In this document: in pieces, positions 32,621 through 42,243 of the stretch
How the letters are laid out: each line of letters opens with the position of its first letter
Position numbering within the stretch: position 1 is the first letter of the stretch
Origin: Deltaproteobacteria bacterium
GTDB lineage: Bacteria > Myxococcota > Myxococcia > Myxococcales > 40CM-4-68-19
Length of the DNA: 45,055 nt
Assembly: GCA_025358085.1 (NCBI GenBank)
Contig: JANYKT010000105.1
Span: 1-45,055 of the forward strand
Reading direction: 5' to 3'
Made by a program: the position numbers and the translations under genes
The notes under the pieces: generated by a model
Seen by the model: the letters and a program-made list of their open reading frames with translations, nothing else
What the model was told of the DNA's origin: nothing
The model's database searches: none

Positions 32621-33687
32621 TTGAGGCCTTCCAGCAGCCTCGCGCCGGCCTGCACCGCCTGCGCATAGAGGTCGTCGATACCGGCCAGGAGCTTGAGTTC
32701 CAACCCGAGCAGCCGCCCCGGCAGGTCGGGCGGCAGGCGCACGCGGTGCACCACTTCGCCGTCATCATCGCCCTGCACTTCAGCGAGAAGGAGACCCCGC
32801 TCGCGCCGGAAGCGGAAGGTGGCTGGCGGCGCGGTGAACTCGAAGCAGGCGATCTGCCCCAGCGTCATCGCCTCGAAATGCGACGGCTTGTCGGATGCGG
32901 GCTTTTCGGCCCGCCCCTCGGCGACGAGCTCGACCTTCAAGTTTGGCACCCGCGCCAGGAGCCAGCCCGCGAGCAGCGCACCCTCCGCGCCGGGGGCCTG
33001 CGCGCAGACGACCCGCGCGGACTTGATGTTCCCGCGGTGCTCCCGCAGGTTGGGCAGGTCGAGCACCTCGGCCGCGAGCCCCTGCCAGGGAAAGATGCGC
33101 GCCCAGGCCAGGTCGCCGATGGGCGCGCCCGAGGCCACCAGGCTCGCGGTCTCGGCCAGATAGGTCGGCGGCCGCGCGCCTGAATCAATGATGATCCGAT
33201 CGGCCTTTTCCATCGTGCGCTGGAGCAGATCGCCGTGCGGCCGTCCGCCCCAGACAACCACCATGGGCAGCTCGGGAAGGAGCAATCCCTCCATTGCCGA
33301 TTCGAGGTGTCGCACGGCATGGCCGGTCGCATTCAGGACCACGCGCTCCAGGGTAATGGCACCCGCCGAACGCACCACCGAGACCCGCGCGGTCGCCGAG
33401 CCTTGGGCGACCGACTCGTCGGCAATCAGCACCACCAGCCGGCACGGGTGCACGCTGCCGGCCACCTCCAGCGCGGGGCGGGCAGCTTCATATTGAGCCT
33501 GCGTGAAATAGATGGCGACGAGATTCAGGGTGCAGACCGTTTCCTGCGATTGCCCGCTGCGCTCGCGAGCCTGCTGCAGGAGGACGTTGATCTTGCCGAG
33601 GTCGATGGCGTCGTCGGACTTGAGCAAAAGCTCGTCTTGCGCCCGCGGAGCCTGCCCGCCAGCGATAGGCTCTCCGATGGAATTCAT
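32617..33687 (-). CDS. opcA: OpcA-type glucose-6-phosphate dehydrogenase assembly protein
   Basis: OpcA promotes assembly or redox activation of glucose-6-phosphate dehydrogenase in cyanobacteria and actinobacteria. The 356-aa protein has the family pattern: TVCTLNLVAIY near 55, HPCRLVVLIAD, LPMVVVWGG (about 140) and the DLAWARIFPWQG motif (about 190-202), followed by a C-terminal beta domain. I start it at ATG 33687 (MNSIGEP), which overlaps the zwf stop as ATGA and has GGAGG 7 bases upstream; the frame extends to a TTG at 33699 but that lies within the ribosome site region. Its position between zwf and pgl matches the actinobacterial order. Confidence 0.93.
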   Translation of the reverse strand: MNSIGEPIAGGQAPRAQDELLLKSDDAIDLGKINVLLQQARERSGQSQETVCTLNLVAIYFTQAQYEAARPALEVAGSVHPCRLVVLIADESVAQGSATARVSVVRSAGAITLERVVLNATGHAVRHLESAMEGLLLPELPMVVVWGGRPHGDLLQRTMEKADRIIIDSGARPPTYLAETASLVASGAPIGDLAWARIFPWQGLAAEVLDLPNLREHRGNIKSARVVCAQAPGAEGALLAGWLLARVPNLKVELVAEGRAEKPASDKPSHFEAMTLGQIACFEFTAPPATFRFRRERGLLLAEVQGDDDGEVVHRVRLPPDLPGRLLGLELKLLAGIDDLYAQAVQAGARLLEGLK

Positions 33688-35234
33688 AGCCGCCTCCAAT
33701 TACGACCGTCTTGTTCGAGCAATTGATCCGCTTGCGGCGGCCCCCAGGTTCCAGCCTCGTAAGCGAAGGGCGCCGGCGATTCCGGATTCTCGGTGACCTT
33801 GAGGATATTGCCGACGATCCTCCAGGCAGCCTCGACTTCGTCCTTGCGGGTGAAGAGGGTTTGATCGCCGCGCATGGCGTCGAGCAACAAGCGCTCATAA
33901 GCCTCGGGGCTGGTGGCCCCGAAGGTACTGCCATAGCGGAAGTCCATACTCACCGTGCGCGGCCGATACCGCTCGCCCGGAACCTTGGCATTGAAGCGGA
34001 GCGCGATGCCTTCCTGTGGTTGCACGCGAATGACCAGTACGTTGGGCTGGGTAGCGCCCGAACCGAAGAGCGAATGCGGCAGCGGCTTGAAGAAGACCGC
34101 GATTTCGGTCGCCCGCTTGGGCATGCGTTTGCCGGCGCGCAAATAGAAGGGTACGCCGCCCCATCGCCAGGAGTTGATATTGAATTTCAGGGCGACGAAA
34201 GTCGGCGTACGCGAGCCCTGGGCGACGTCTTTTTCCTGCTGGTATCCCGGCACGTCGGCGCCGGCGATCGAGCCTTCGGTGTATTGCCCGATCACCACAT
34301 TGCGGGCCACTTGCTCGGGCGTGTCCATGGTCTGGATGGCGCGCAGCACCTTGATCTTCTCGTCGCGCACCGCGTCCGCGTCGAAGGCGACCGGCGGCTC
34401 CATCGCAGTCAGACAAACCAGCTGCAGCACGTGATTCTGAATCATATCGCGCATGATTCCGGCTTCTTCGTAGTACCGGCCCCGCGCCTCGATACCCAAT
34501 TCCTCGCCGGCGGTGATCTCGACATGGTCGACGAACTGGCGATTCCAGATGGGCTCGAAAATAGAGTTGCCGAAACGAAACACCAATAGATTCTGGACCG
34601 TCTCCTTGCCCAGGTAATGGTCGATGCGGAAGATCTGCTTTTCATCCGCGACATCGAGCACCAGCTGGTTGAGCGCCCGCGCCGACGGTAGATCGCGACC
34701 GAACGGTTTTTCGATCACGATGCGCGTCGACTGCGTCTCGAGTGGCTTGTTGATCAGCTTCGCCGCCTTGAGCTGCTTGAGCAGCACCGGAAAGGTCGAT
34801 GGCGGCGTGGCGAAATAGAAGAGCCGGTTGCCGCGGGTACCGCGCATCTTGTCCAGTTCTTCCAGCTGCGCTTTCAATCGCTGGAAGGTGGCTGCGTCGT
34901 CGAACGGCCCCGCGCAGTAGCGCATCCCTTCGGCGAAGTCTTTCCAGACCTCTTCGTCAATGGGCTTGGTCCGCGAGAACCTGCCCACCGCCTCGCGCAT
35001 GTCCTTTTGAAATTGCTCATGCGAAAACGGACTCTTCGAGACCCCCACCAGCCCGAACGAGGCCGGCAGGCGTGCCGCGGCCGCGAGGTTGTAAAGGGCC
35101 GGAAGAAGCTTGCGGTGCGCGAGGTCTCCACTCGCCCCGAAGACTACGATGGCGCAGGGTTCGGGCGCCGGGTCTGCGCGCAGGCCTTTGCGCAGCGGGT
35201 TCGGGACCTCGTCATGCTCGGGGGCGTAGGGCAT
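33684..35234 (-). CDS. zwf: Glucose-6-phosphate dehydrogenase
   Basis: Zwf oxidises glucose-6-phosphate to the 6-phosphogluconolactone with NADP, opening the oxidative pentose phosphate pathway. In the 516-aa protein I see the nucleotide motif GASGDLA (33-39), EKPFGRD (175-181) and the active-site RIDHYLGKE (203-211), then WNRQFVDHVEIT and YYEEAGIMRDM. Length and N-terminal extension resemble actinobacterial/cyanobacterial enzymes that depend on OpcA, whose gene follows with an ATGA overlap. The gene starts three bases after the gnd stop. Confidence 0.97.
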   Translation of the reverse strand: MPYAPEHDEVPNPLRKGLRADPAPEPCAIVVFGASGDLAHRKLLPALYNLAAAARLPASFGLVGVSKSPFSHEQFQKDMREAVGRFSRTKPIDEEVWKDFAEGMRYCAGPFDDAATFQRLKAQLEELDKMRGTRGNRLFYFATPPSTFPVLLKQLKAAKLINKPLETQSTRIVIEKPFGRDLPSARALNQLVLDVADEKQIFRIDHYLGKETVQNLLVFRFGNSIFEPIWNRQFVDHVEITAGEELGIEARGRYYEEAGIMRDMIQNHVLQLVCLTAMEPPVAFDADAVRDEKIKVLRAIQTMDTPEQVARNVVIGQYTEGSIAGADVPGYQQEKDVAQGSRTPTFVALKFNINSWRWGGVPFYLRAGKRMPKRATEIAVFFKPLPHSLFGSGATQPNVLVIRVQPQEGIALRFNAKVPGERYRPRTVSMDFRYGSTFGATSPEAYERLLLDAMRGDQTLFTRKDEVEAAWRIVGNILKVTENPESPAPFAYEAGTWGPPQADQLLEQDGRNWRRL

Positions 35235-35237
35235 GGG

Positions 35238-36137
35238 CTAGCTCTTCTTCACTGCATGGCCACCGAACTCGTTGCGCAGCGCAGCCTGCACCTTGGCACT
35301 GAAGCTCTCGTCCTGCCGGGAAGCGATGCGCTGCAAGAGGGAAAGGGTAATGATTGGTGCAGGCACGTTCTGGTCGATGGCGGCCTGCACTGTCCAGCGG
35401 CCCTCACCGCTGTCCTCGACGAAGCCTTTGATTTGCTCGAGCTTCGGATCCTTTTCCAGCGCATCGACCAGCAATTCCAGCAGCCAGGAGCGAACCACCG
35501 ACCCATACCGCCAGATACCGGCGATCTTCGGCAGATCGAGATTGCCAAAGGGAGACGTCTTGAGAATTTCGAAGCCTTCAGCATAGGAGGCCATCAATCC
35601 GTACTCGATGCCATTGTGAACCATCTTGACGAAGTGGCCGCTCCCCGCGGGCCCGGTGTGGTGCAAACCATTTTCAGGGGCAAGTGTCTTCAGGGCCGGC
35701 TCGGCGATGGCATATCCCTCGTCCGAGCCGCCCACCATCAGGCAATAGCCGTTCTTCAGGCCCCAGACACCGCCGGAGGTGCCGGCGTCGAGAAAATGAA
35801 TGCCTTTGGATTCGCACTCCTTGCCGTGGCGGATGCTGTCGTGAAAGTTCGAATTGCCGCCGTCGATGATGACGTCGCCTTTCGACAGCTTGCCAATCAG
35901 CGAGGTAATCAAATCGTCGGTGATCTTGCCGGAAGGCACCATCGCCCAGACGGCGCGCGGGCCGGACAGCTTGCTCACCACCTCATCCAGGGTGGCGGCG
36001 GGCTCGGCTCCCTGGTGCGAAAGCTCGATGGCGCGCTTGGGGTCTACGTCATAGGCGACGACTTTGTGTCCTCCCTTGAGGAGGCGCTGCACCATGTTGC
36101 CGCCCATCTTGCCCAGGCCCAGCATTGCGATCTTCAT
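35238..36137 (-). CDS. gnd: 6-Phosphogluconate dehydrogenase, short form
   Basis: Gnd oxidatively decarboxylates 6-phosphogluconate to ribulose-5-phosphate. The protein has 299 aa, the short type rather than the ~470-aa enzyme; short forms often use NAD. Visible are GLGKMGGNM (7-15), DGGNSNFHDS (93-101), the GTSGGVWG loop and the catalytic lysine in GHFVKMVHNGIEYG (Lys171), with helices that complete the active site to the end. A strong AAAGGAG ribosome site lies upstream of ATG 36137. It separates the tal-pgi and zwf genes in the operon. NAD preference is an inference from the short form. Confidence 0.95.
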   Translation of the reverse strand: MKIAMLGLGKMGGNMVQRLLKGGHKVVAYDVDPKRAIELSHQGAEPAATLDEVVSKLSGPRAVWAMVPSGKITDDLITSLIGKLSKGDVIIDGGNSNFHDSIRHGKECESKGIHFLDAGTSGGVWGLKNGYCLMVGGSDEGYAIAEPALKTLAPENGLHHTGPAGSGHFVKMVHNGIEYGLMASYAEGFEILKTSPFGNLDLPKIAGIWRYGSVVRSWLLELLVDALEKDPKLEQIKGFVEDSGEGRWTVQAAIDQNVPAPIITLSLLQRIASRQDESFSAKVQAALRNEFGGHAVKKS

Positions 36138-36179
36138 TGAGGCTCCTTTGATTAGGAACAGGGCTATTTGAAACCCTAT

Positions 36180-39023
36180 TCAGCCCTTCAAGAGTTCGAT
36201 TGCCTGACTGAAGAGTGCGAGAAGCTGCTTCGCATCGCCGCTCTCGGAATGGACGCGCAGCGCGCGCCGGCCGTGCGCGAGCAGCACTTCGAGATCTCCG
36301 CGGGCCTGCGCCGCGAAGAGCGCGGCGAAGCCATACGGTTCCCCGGGAATCGGCAGGTCCGCCCCGCCCTCGCTGGTGGCTTGCAGGAAGATGCCGTTGT
36401 TGCTGCCGCCCTTGTGCAGCTGGCCAGTTGAATGGAGATAGCGCGGGCCGAAGCCGAAGGTGCAGGGCAAGCGGATTGCGTCGCGCACGCGGCCTTGCAG
36501 GGTGCGGAGCTCTTTCAACAGCTCGTCCGTCGGAGGCAGGTATGCGAGCAAGGCGGCGTAATCAGTGCCTGCGTCCCCGAGCGCCAGGTGAGCGGCAATC
36601 CAATGGGCTGGCGACTCGCCGCCTCCGGTGGTCGCGGCGGCCTTCTGCAAAAGCTGCGCGTGCCCGGGGCTGGTGAAAAGCGCAAATTGATCGGAGCGCA
36701 GCGCCGGTTCTGCACGAGGAAGATTGCCAGCCAGGAGCTCGCGCGTCTTCTCCTTGCTTTCGATGACGTTCGGCTCGTCGAACGGGTCCACCTCGAGCAC
36801 CGCGCCGGCGATGGCGGTGGCGATCTCCCAGCGGAGGAATTCGCCGGCGAGTGCGTGCTTGTCCGGGAGCTGCCATTGCACGAGCGGGTGGCCAGCCTCG
36901 GCCAGGAACGAGACGTCGTGCTTTTCGGTGGCCAAGCTCATTGAGATGAAGACGCGGTCGTTGCCATACGAAGCCGGGCTGCCCAGAGGCTCGCCGGCCA
37001 CCGGCACGATCCCCTCACCGCTCTTGCCGGTGCTTTCGGCAATGAGCTGCTCGAGCCAGCTGCCCAACGGCAGCAGCTCCGGAGAGAGCAAGAAGGTCAG
37101 CTTGTCCGCCCCCGCGCGCGCGCAGCCGCCAGCGATGGCGCCGAGCCGCACCGCCAGGTTTTCCTTGAGCGGGACCGACCCGCTCGAGGCGAGCGCCATC
37201 TGATCGACGACCTCAAGCAGGGTGCCGATATCGAGCCCGAGCAGCGCCGCGGGCACCAGGCCAAAGAAGGAGAGCGCGCTGTAGCGCCCGCCGATATCTT
37301 CCGGATTCACCCAGGTGCGCCAGAAGCCCTCGCGCTTCGCCAGCTGGTGCAAGGCCGAACCTTCGTCCGTGATGGCGACGAATTGAGATCCGTACGGTGT
37401 GCTCTTCGAAGCGTCCTGCTGCGGCGCCGCGCGATTGCCCGCTCCGGTCTTTTCGACCTCGCCGCGGAAGTACCGGTAGAACGCATTCACTTCCGTCGTA
37501 GTGCCGCTCTTGGAGCTGACGAGAAAAAGCGTCTTCGAAAGGTCGAAATCGCGCACGGCCGCCCGCACCGCGTCCGGCGCCGTCGAATCGAGCACGCGCA
37601 AATCAAGCCCGCCTTCGCGCTTGCCGAGCACGCGCACGAAGACGTCGGCGCACAGGGAAGAGCCGCCCATCCCGAGCAGGACACAATGCTTGAAGCGCTC
37701 CGAGGCCTCGCGCGCGAACGACGCCAATTCGGGCGCGTCGTGCCGCATCTGCTTCGCCACGTCCAGCCACCCCAGCCGGTTCTTCGCCACTGCCTGGTGC
37801 TTCGGATCATCCCCAAAGAGCGCAGCGTCGCGCGCCCACAGCCGCGAGCCCGCCTTCTTCCCGGTGACCAGCGCGAGACCGGCTTCAAATGCCGCCTTCT
37901 GCTTGCCCGGCTTTTCCAGCAGCCGCGCCGTGCGCGCCGCCTGCTGGGCCAGCGCGCGCCCCTCAATGGTCTTCAAGAGCGATAGGAGCGCATTGGCGAA
38001 GAGGTCGAGTCCCTCTTCGGTGAGCTGCAAACAAACCTTCTCCAGGTCAATACCGGCGGTCGCAAGGGCGGCGAGCTGCGCGCGCGCCTCGTCGACGCCC
38101 TGCGTGACCGTGCCGGCAACCTTCCCGTGATCGTTGAAGGCATTCAGGGTCGCAAGCGGAATGGTATTGACGGTATCCTTGCCAATCAATGTCTCGACAT
38201 AGAGCACGTCGCTATAGGCCTTGTTCTTGGTGCCGGTCGAGGCCCAGAGCGGCCGCTGCCGCGTCGCGCCTTTGGCCTCCAGCGCCTTCCAGCGCGCCCC
38301 GGCAATCGATTCGAGGAACAATTGATAGGCGAGTTTCGCATTGGCAACCGCGATCTTGCCGCGCAAAGCGCTGCCCTCGGGAAGCAGCTTGTCCACCGCA
38401 CTATCGACGCGGCTGACGAAGAAGCTCGCTACGGAATGAATCTGCGCGACCGGCAATCCCTTTGCCACCCGCTCTTCGAGCCCGCTGAGATACGCCTCAA
38501 TCACCTGCGCATAGACCGTGTTGGAGAATATCAGCGTGATGTTGACGCTGATACCAAGGGCCGTCGCCTGCCGGATAGCGTCGATCCCCTTTGGATTGGC
38601 AGGAATCTTGATGAACAGATTGGGGCGGTCTACCTCGGCCCAATACCTCTTCGCCTCGGCTACGGTCTTGTCCGTATCGCGCGCAATCGCCGGCGAGACC
38701 TCCAGGGAGACGAAGCCGTCGGCGCCGTGCACCCGGTCGAACAGCGGTCGCAGCGCATCGCAAGCGGTCTGCACGTCTCCGATGATCAGCGCGTCGTAGA
38801 TTTCGAGCGGCGTCTTCCCCCGTGCGATGAGCTGGCCGAGTTCTTCGTCGTATTCGTCCGACTCGGCGATGGCCTTTTCAAAGATGGCCGGGTTCGCGGT
38901 CACGCCGCGGATGCCGGCCTCGTCCACCATCTTGACGAGCCCGCCCGAGCGGATGAGCTTGCGTCCAATCAGGTCCAGCCAGGCGCTCTGTCCGAACTCA
39001 TTCAATTCCGCAGCCGGTATCAT
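36180..39023 (-). CDS. Bifunctional transaldolase / glucose-6-phosphate isomerase
   Basis: A 947-aa natural fusion of two enzymes. Residues 1 to about 365 are a transaldolase: SLEVSPAIARDT, the Schiff-base lysine 139 in LFIKIPAN, and SVNITLIFSN. After a linker, residues about 390-947 are phosphoglucose isomerase: a GMGGSSLCADVF SIS motif, SSKSGTTTEVNAFYRYF, the family signature DIGGRYSALS and a late GPRYLHSTGQLHKGG active-site segment. Such Tal-Pgi fusions are known from several phyla. The pair links the sugar-phosphate ring: isomerase returns fructose-6-phosphate from transaldolase to glucose-6-phosphate for another oxidative turn. It follows tkt after 12 bases. Confidence 0.96.
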   Translation of the reverse strand: MIPAAELNEFGQSAWLDLIGRKLIRSGGLVKMVDEAGIRGVTANPAIFEKAIAESDEYDEELGQLIARGKTPLEIYDALIIGDVQTACDALRPLFDRVHGADGFVSLEVSPAIARDTDKTVAEAKRYWAEVDRPNLFIKIPANPKGIDAIRQATALGISVNITLIFSNTVYAQVIEAYLSGLEERVAKGLPVAQIHSVASFFVSRVDSAVDKLLPEGSALRGKIAVANAKLAYQLFLESIAGARWKALEAKGATRQRPLWASTGTKNKAYSDVLYVETLIGKDTVNTIPLATLNAFNDHGKVAGTVTQGVDEARAQLAALATAGIDLEKVCLQLTEEGLDLFANALLSLLKTIEGRALAQQAARTARLLEKPGKQKAAFEAGLALVTGKKAGSRLWARDAALFGDDPKHQAVAKNRLGWLDVAKQMRHDAPELASFAREASERFKHCVLLGMGGSSLCADVFVRVLGKREGGLDLRVLDSTAPDAVRAAVRDFDLSKTLFLVSSKSGTTTEVNAFYRYFRGEVEKTGAGNRAAPQQDASKSTPYGSQFVAITDEGSALHQLAKREGFWRTWVNPEDIGGRYSALSFFGLVPAALLGLDIGTLLEVVDQMALASSGSVPLKENLAVRLGAIAGGCARAGADKLTFLLSPELLPLGSWLEQLIAESTGKSGEGIVPVAGEPLGSPASYGNDRVFISMSLATEKHDVSFLAEAGHPLVQWQLPDKHALAGEFLRWEIATAIAGAVLEVDPFDEPNVIESKEKTRELLAGNLPRAEPALRSDQFALFTSPGHAQLLQKAAATTGGGESPAHWIAAHLALGDAGTDYAALLAYLPPTDELLKELRTLQGRVRDAIRLPCTFGFGPRYLHSTGQLHKGGSNNGIFLQATSEGGADLPIPGEPYGFAALFAAQARGDLEVLLAHGRRALRVHSESGDAKQLLALFSQAIELLKG

Positions 39024-39035
39024 ATGAAACCCTTC

Positions 39036-41063
39036 CTACTTGGTGTTGGTGCGCGCGCCTTCGGAGAGCCACTTCGAGATCTTGCCTGCGAGCTTCTGCG
39101 GCGTCAGATCGAATGCATCGGCCAGAGCCTTTTCCGGCGCAGACGCGCCGAAGCGATCGATACCGCAAACCATTCCCGCGCCGACGATGCGATACCAGTC
39201 GAGCCCGCCTGCCGCCTCGACCGCCACCAGCTTCGTCCTGGTATCGTGCGGAATCAGCTTGCGCTGCTCTTCGCCGGGCCATTGCAGGAAGCGCTCGACG
39301 CAGGGCATGGAGACAAGCCTGACTTTCAATTGCTTGTCGAACAACGGCAGCGCGGCCTGCACGGCGCCAACTTCGCTGCCGGTGGCGATGATCACCACGT
39401 CCGGCTCGCCTTCGACGTCGTGCACGGCATAGGCCCCGCGCATGACCTCTCGCATCGTTGCAGGCCGCGTGCGGTCGAGCACCGGCAACTTCTGCCGCGA
39501 GAACGACATCACTGAGGGACCGTCCTTGCGCAAGAGGGCCGCCGCCCAGGCCGCCGCGGTCTCGAGCCCGTCAGCCGGGCGCCAGACCTGCAGGTTGGGA
39601 ATTGCGCGCAGCGATGCGAGTTGTTCGATCGGCTGGTGCGTGGGCCCGTCCTCACCGACGAAGATGGAATCGTGGGTAAAGACGAAGATGCTTTGAATCC
39701 TCGAGAGCGCGGCGAGGCGGATGGGGGGCCGCATGTAATCGCTGAAGATCATGAAAGTCGCAGTATAGGGAATGAAGAAGCCGTCATAGGCAAAGCCATT
39801 CGCGGCCGCGCCCATGGCGTGCTCGCGGACACCATAGTGGATGTTGCGGCCCGCGTAGTTCCCCGGCCCTATATCTCCCAGGTCTTTCAGATAGGTAAAA
39901 GTAGACGGATCGAGATCGGCCGAGCCGCCGGCGATGGAAGGCACCAGCGCCGCTGCCTTCTGGAGAACGGCCTGCCCCAGCTTGCGAGTTGACTCAGCAC
40001 CAGTGATTGAAAGAATGCTTGCCGCCAGCTGCTCGGGGAGGTCTTCGGGCACTTCGCGGTTGGCCAGCGCAATCCACAGCCTGGCCCGATCAACATTGAC
40101 CTTCTTCCATTCGCCGAACTTTTGCTGCCACTGCTCGTAACCCTTCTTCACCTCTCCGATTCGCCCGGCCCAGAAGGCGCGGACATCGTCAGGAACCAGG
40201 AAGGCGGGCTCGATCGGCCAGCCCAGGTTCTGCTTGGTCGCCTTGACCTCGTCCTTGCCCAGCGGGGACCCGTGCGCGTCGTGCGTGTTCTCTTTGTGTG
40301 GCGAGCCGAAGCCCAGCACCGTGCGCACCGAAATGAGCGAAGGCCGCAGATCGGCTTTGGCGGCGATGATGGCTTGATCGATGGCGTCGATATCATTGCC
40401 GTCGGCGACGTGCTGCACGTGCCAGCCATAGGCCTGGTAGCGCTGGTCCCGGTTTTCGGTAAAGGTGACATCGGTCTTGCCGGCCAGCGATACGTGGTTG
40501 TCGTCATACAGGAAGATGATGTTCCCGAGCTGCAAATGACCCGCCAGCGAAGCGGACTCGCCGGAGACGCCTTCCATCAGGTCGCCGTCGGAGCAGATGC
40601 CATAGATGAAGTTGTCGATCGGGAACTGCGCGCCGCCATTCATCCGCGCCGCCAGCATGCGCTGGGACAAGGCGAAACCCACTGCATTGGAGATGCCTTG
40701 TCCGAGTGGACCGGTGGTTGCCTCAACCCCCGGCGTATCGTGGAATTCGGGGTGACCGGGCGTCTTCGATTCCCATTGCCGGAAGGATTTCAGGTCCTCC
40801 ATGGTGACGTCATAGCCGCCCAGGTGCAGCAGCGCATACAGCAGCATCGAGCCGTGGCCGGCGCTCAGGATGAAACGGTCGCGGTTCGCCCAGCGGGGCT
40901 CATCCGGATTGAAGCGGAGGTGCCGGCTCCAGAGCGCGAACGCCATGGCTGCGGCCCCCATCGGCATGCCGGGGTGGCCACTGTTGGCTTTCTCCACCGC
41001 ATCGATCGCGAGAAAGCGAATGGTATCGACGCACTTCTTCTGCAGCTCAGGCGTTACATTCAT
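39036..41063 (-). CDS. tkt: Transketolase
   Basis: Tkt transfers two-carbon units between sugar phosphates using thiamine diphosphate. The 675-aa protein contains the N-terminal [11 protein letters not shown], the [18 protein letters not shown] segment, [12 protein letters not shown], the thiamine/Mg motif [12 protein letters not shown] to YDDN, and [14 protein letters not shown] in the pyrimidine-binding domain. Its ATG overlaps the glk stop (ATGA). In the operon it stands between glucokinase and the transaldolase-isomerase fusion. Confidence 0.98.
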   Translation of the reverse strand: MNVTPELQKKCVDTIRFLAIDAVEKANSGHPGMPMGAAAMAFALWSRHLRFNPDEPRWANRDRFILSAGHGSMLLYALLHLGGYDVTMEDLKSFRQWESKTPGHPEFHDTPGVEATTGPLGQGISNAVGFALSQRMLAARMNGGAQFPIDNFIYGICSDGDLMEGVSGESASLAGHLQLGNIIFLYDDNHVSLAGKTDVTFTENRDQRYQAYGWHVQHVADGNDIDAIDQAIIAAKADLRPSLISVRTVLGFGSPHKENTHDAHGSPLGKDEVKATKQNLGWPIEPAFLVPDDVRAFWAGRIGEVKKGYEQWQQKFGEWKKVNVDRARLWIALANREVPEDLPEQLAASILSITGAESTRKLGQAVLQKAAALVPSIAGGSADLDPSTFTYLKDLGDIGPGNYAGRNIHYGVREHAMGAAANGFAYDGFFIPYTATFMIFSDYMRPPIRLAALSRIQSIFVFTHDSIFVGEDGPTHQPIEQLASLRAIPNLQVWRPADGLETAAAWAAALLRKDGPSVMSFSRQKLPVLDRTRPATMREVMRGAYAVHDVEGEPDVVIIATGSEVGAVQAALPLFDKQLKVRLVSMPCVERFLQWPGEEQRKLIPHDTRTKLVAVEAAGGLDWYRIVGAGMVCGIDRFGASAPEKALADAFDLTPQKLAGKISKWLSEGARTNTK

Positions 41064-42058
41064 GGATGGCTCGCGGCAAGCGACGCGGCGCCCAGCAGGC
41101 CCACGTCGGTATCAAGGATGATTTGAACGGGTATCTGTTCCAATAGGGCGCGCATCCGCCCTTTGGCGAGGAAGCCTTCGCGGAAGCGGCCGTCGCGCAT
41201 TGAATCAAGGATGCGCGGGGCAATCCCGCCCGCGACATAGACGCCGCCGGTCGGCAAGGTCTTGAGCGCGAGATTTCCCGCCTCGGCGCCATAGAGCGAA
41301 CAAAAAAGCTGCAGTGCCTTTCGGCACGTCGGGTCGCCGGCGGCGGCAGCGTCGGTGACCGCGGTGGGCGCGCTCTTGCGATCTTCGCGAGCCGCGTGGG
41401 CCACGGCCGGGGGGAGCGTGGCGCTTTGAATCTCCGCGAGCGCCTCGGCCAGGTTCACCAGGCCGTCGCCGGAAAGAACGCGCTCCCACGAAACGTGGTC
41501 GAAGCGTGTGGAGAGGAAGCGCAACACCGAGATCTCCAGCTCGCTGCGCGGCGCGAAGTCGGTGTGGCCGCCCTCGCTAGGGATCACCTGAAATCCATTG
41601 CCGGGACCTTGTAACGCAATGCACTCGCCGAGACCCGTGCCGGCTCCGATGATGGCGATGGGGCCTGAGGCGACGCGCACACCTTCATTGATAATGACCA
41701 AATCCTTCGGTTGCACCGCCGGGATGCCGAGGGCGAGAATGCCAAAGTCGTTGGCCAGCTTCACGCTTTCCAGTTGCAGCGTCCGCGCAAGCTCAGCCTG
41801 GTCGATCACCCACGCCAGGTTGGTCGCTTGCGAGCGGCCATTCAATACCGGACCCGCCACGCCGAAAGCAGCGCGTTTTGGCAGTGGGCCAGCTTCTGCC
41901 GCGAAGGCCTGGCAGACCGCGGCGAGGCCGGGATAGCTCTGGCTCTCGTAACGCCGGCTGGTCATCACCTTGACCCGGAGGACGCCCGCCTGCTCGCTCA
42001 CTTCGGCGACGGCAAGGAGCGTCTTTGTCCCTCCGATGTCACCGGCGAGGACCTGCAT
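41060..42058 (-). CDS. glk: Glucokinase
   Basis: Glk phosphorylates glucose to glucose-6-phosphate with ATP, feeding the operon that follows. The 332-aa protein starts [13 protein letters not shown], with phosphate-binding GDIGGTKT (6-13), [18 protein letters not shown] with the catalytic aspartate, IGAGTGLGE and the [11 protein letters not shown] motif of proteobacterial Glk. I take ATG 42058; the frame extends upstream but those residues are non-conserved. It is the first gene of the leftward pentose phosphate operon, divergent from an outer-membrane protein gene; inverted repeats lie in the space between. Confidence 0.96.
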   Translation of the reverse strand: MQVLAGDIGGTKTLLAVAEVSEQAGVLRVKVMTSRRYESQSYPGLAAVCQAFAAEAGPLPKRAAFGVAGPVLNGRSQATNLAWVIDQAELARTLQLESVKLANDFGILALGIPAVQPKDLVIINEGVRVASGPIAIIGAGTGLGECIALQGPGNGFQVIPSEGGHTDFAPRSELEISVLRFLSTRFDHVSWERVLSGDGLVNLAEALAEIQSATLPPAVAHAAREDRKSAPTAVTDAAAAGDPTCRKALQLFCSLYGAEAGNLALKTLPTGGVYVAGGIAPRILDSMRDGRFREGFLAKGRMRALLEQIPVQIILDTDVGLLGAASLAASHP

Positions 42059-42097
42059 GGCGCGGCACCCTATCCAACGGCGCGCCAAGATCAACCA

Positions 42098-42115
42098 TCG
42101 ATTTAAGTGAATCGA
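42098..42115. promoter_or_regulatory. Inverted repeat upstream of glk, candidate operator
   Basis: TCGATT and AATCGA flank TAAGTG. The repeat lies about 40-57 bases upstream of the glk start, on the side where a promoter for the pentose phosphate operon should be. The arms are short, so chance is not excluded. Confidence 0.35.
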
Positions 42116-42134
42116 CGCCTGCCTCCCTGCTTTG

Positions 42135-42175
42135 CGGCTGTGCGACAGCCGATCCGCGCCCCTTGCGTTGGGGCG
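42135..42175. repeat. Two adjacent stem-loops between glk and the outer-membrane gene
   Basis: CGGCTG/CAGCCG (42135-42151, 5-base loop) is followed by CGCCCC/GGGGCG (42157-42175, 7-base loop). If the rightward gene is transcribed from beyond them they would be part of its 5' leader. No T-run follows. Confidence 0.35.
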
Positions 42176-42243
42176 TCGGCCACCCAACATTTGCTAGCAG
42201 GCACATTTCTCGCGGCCATCGCCGCGGACAGGGGAGAACCAGC

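Noticed and set aside
42025-42243. Upstream extension of the outer-membrane protein frame
   Set aside because: It crosses into glk and the intergenic hairpins, and hides a normal signal peptide that begins at 42244.
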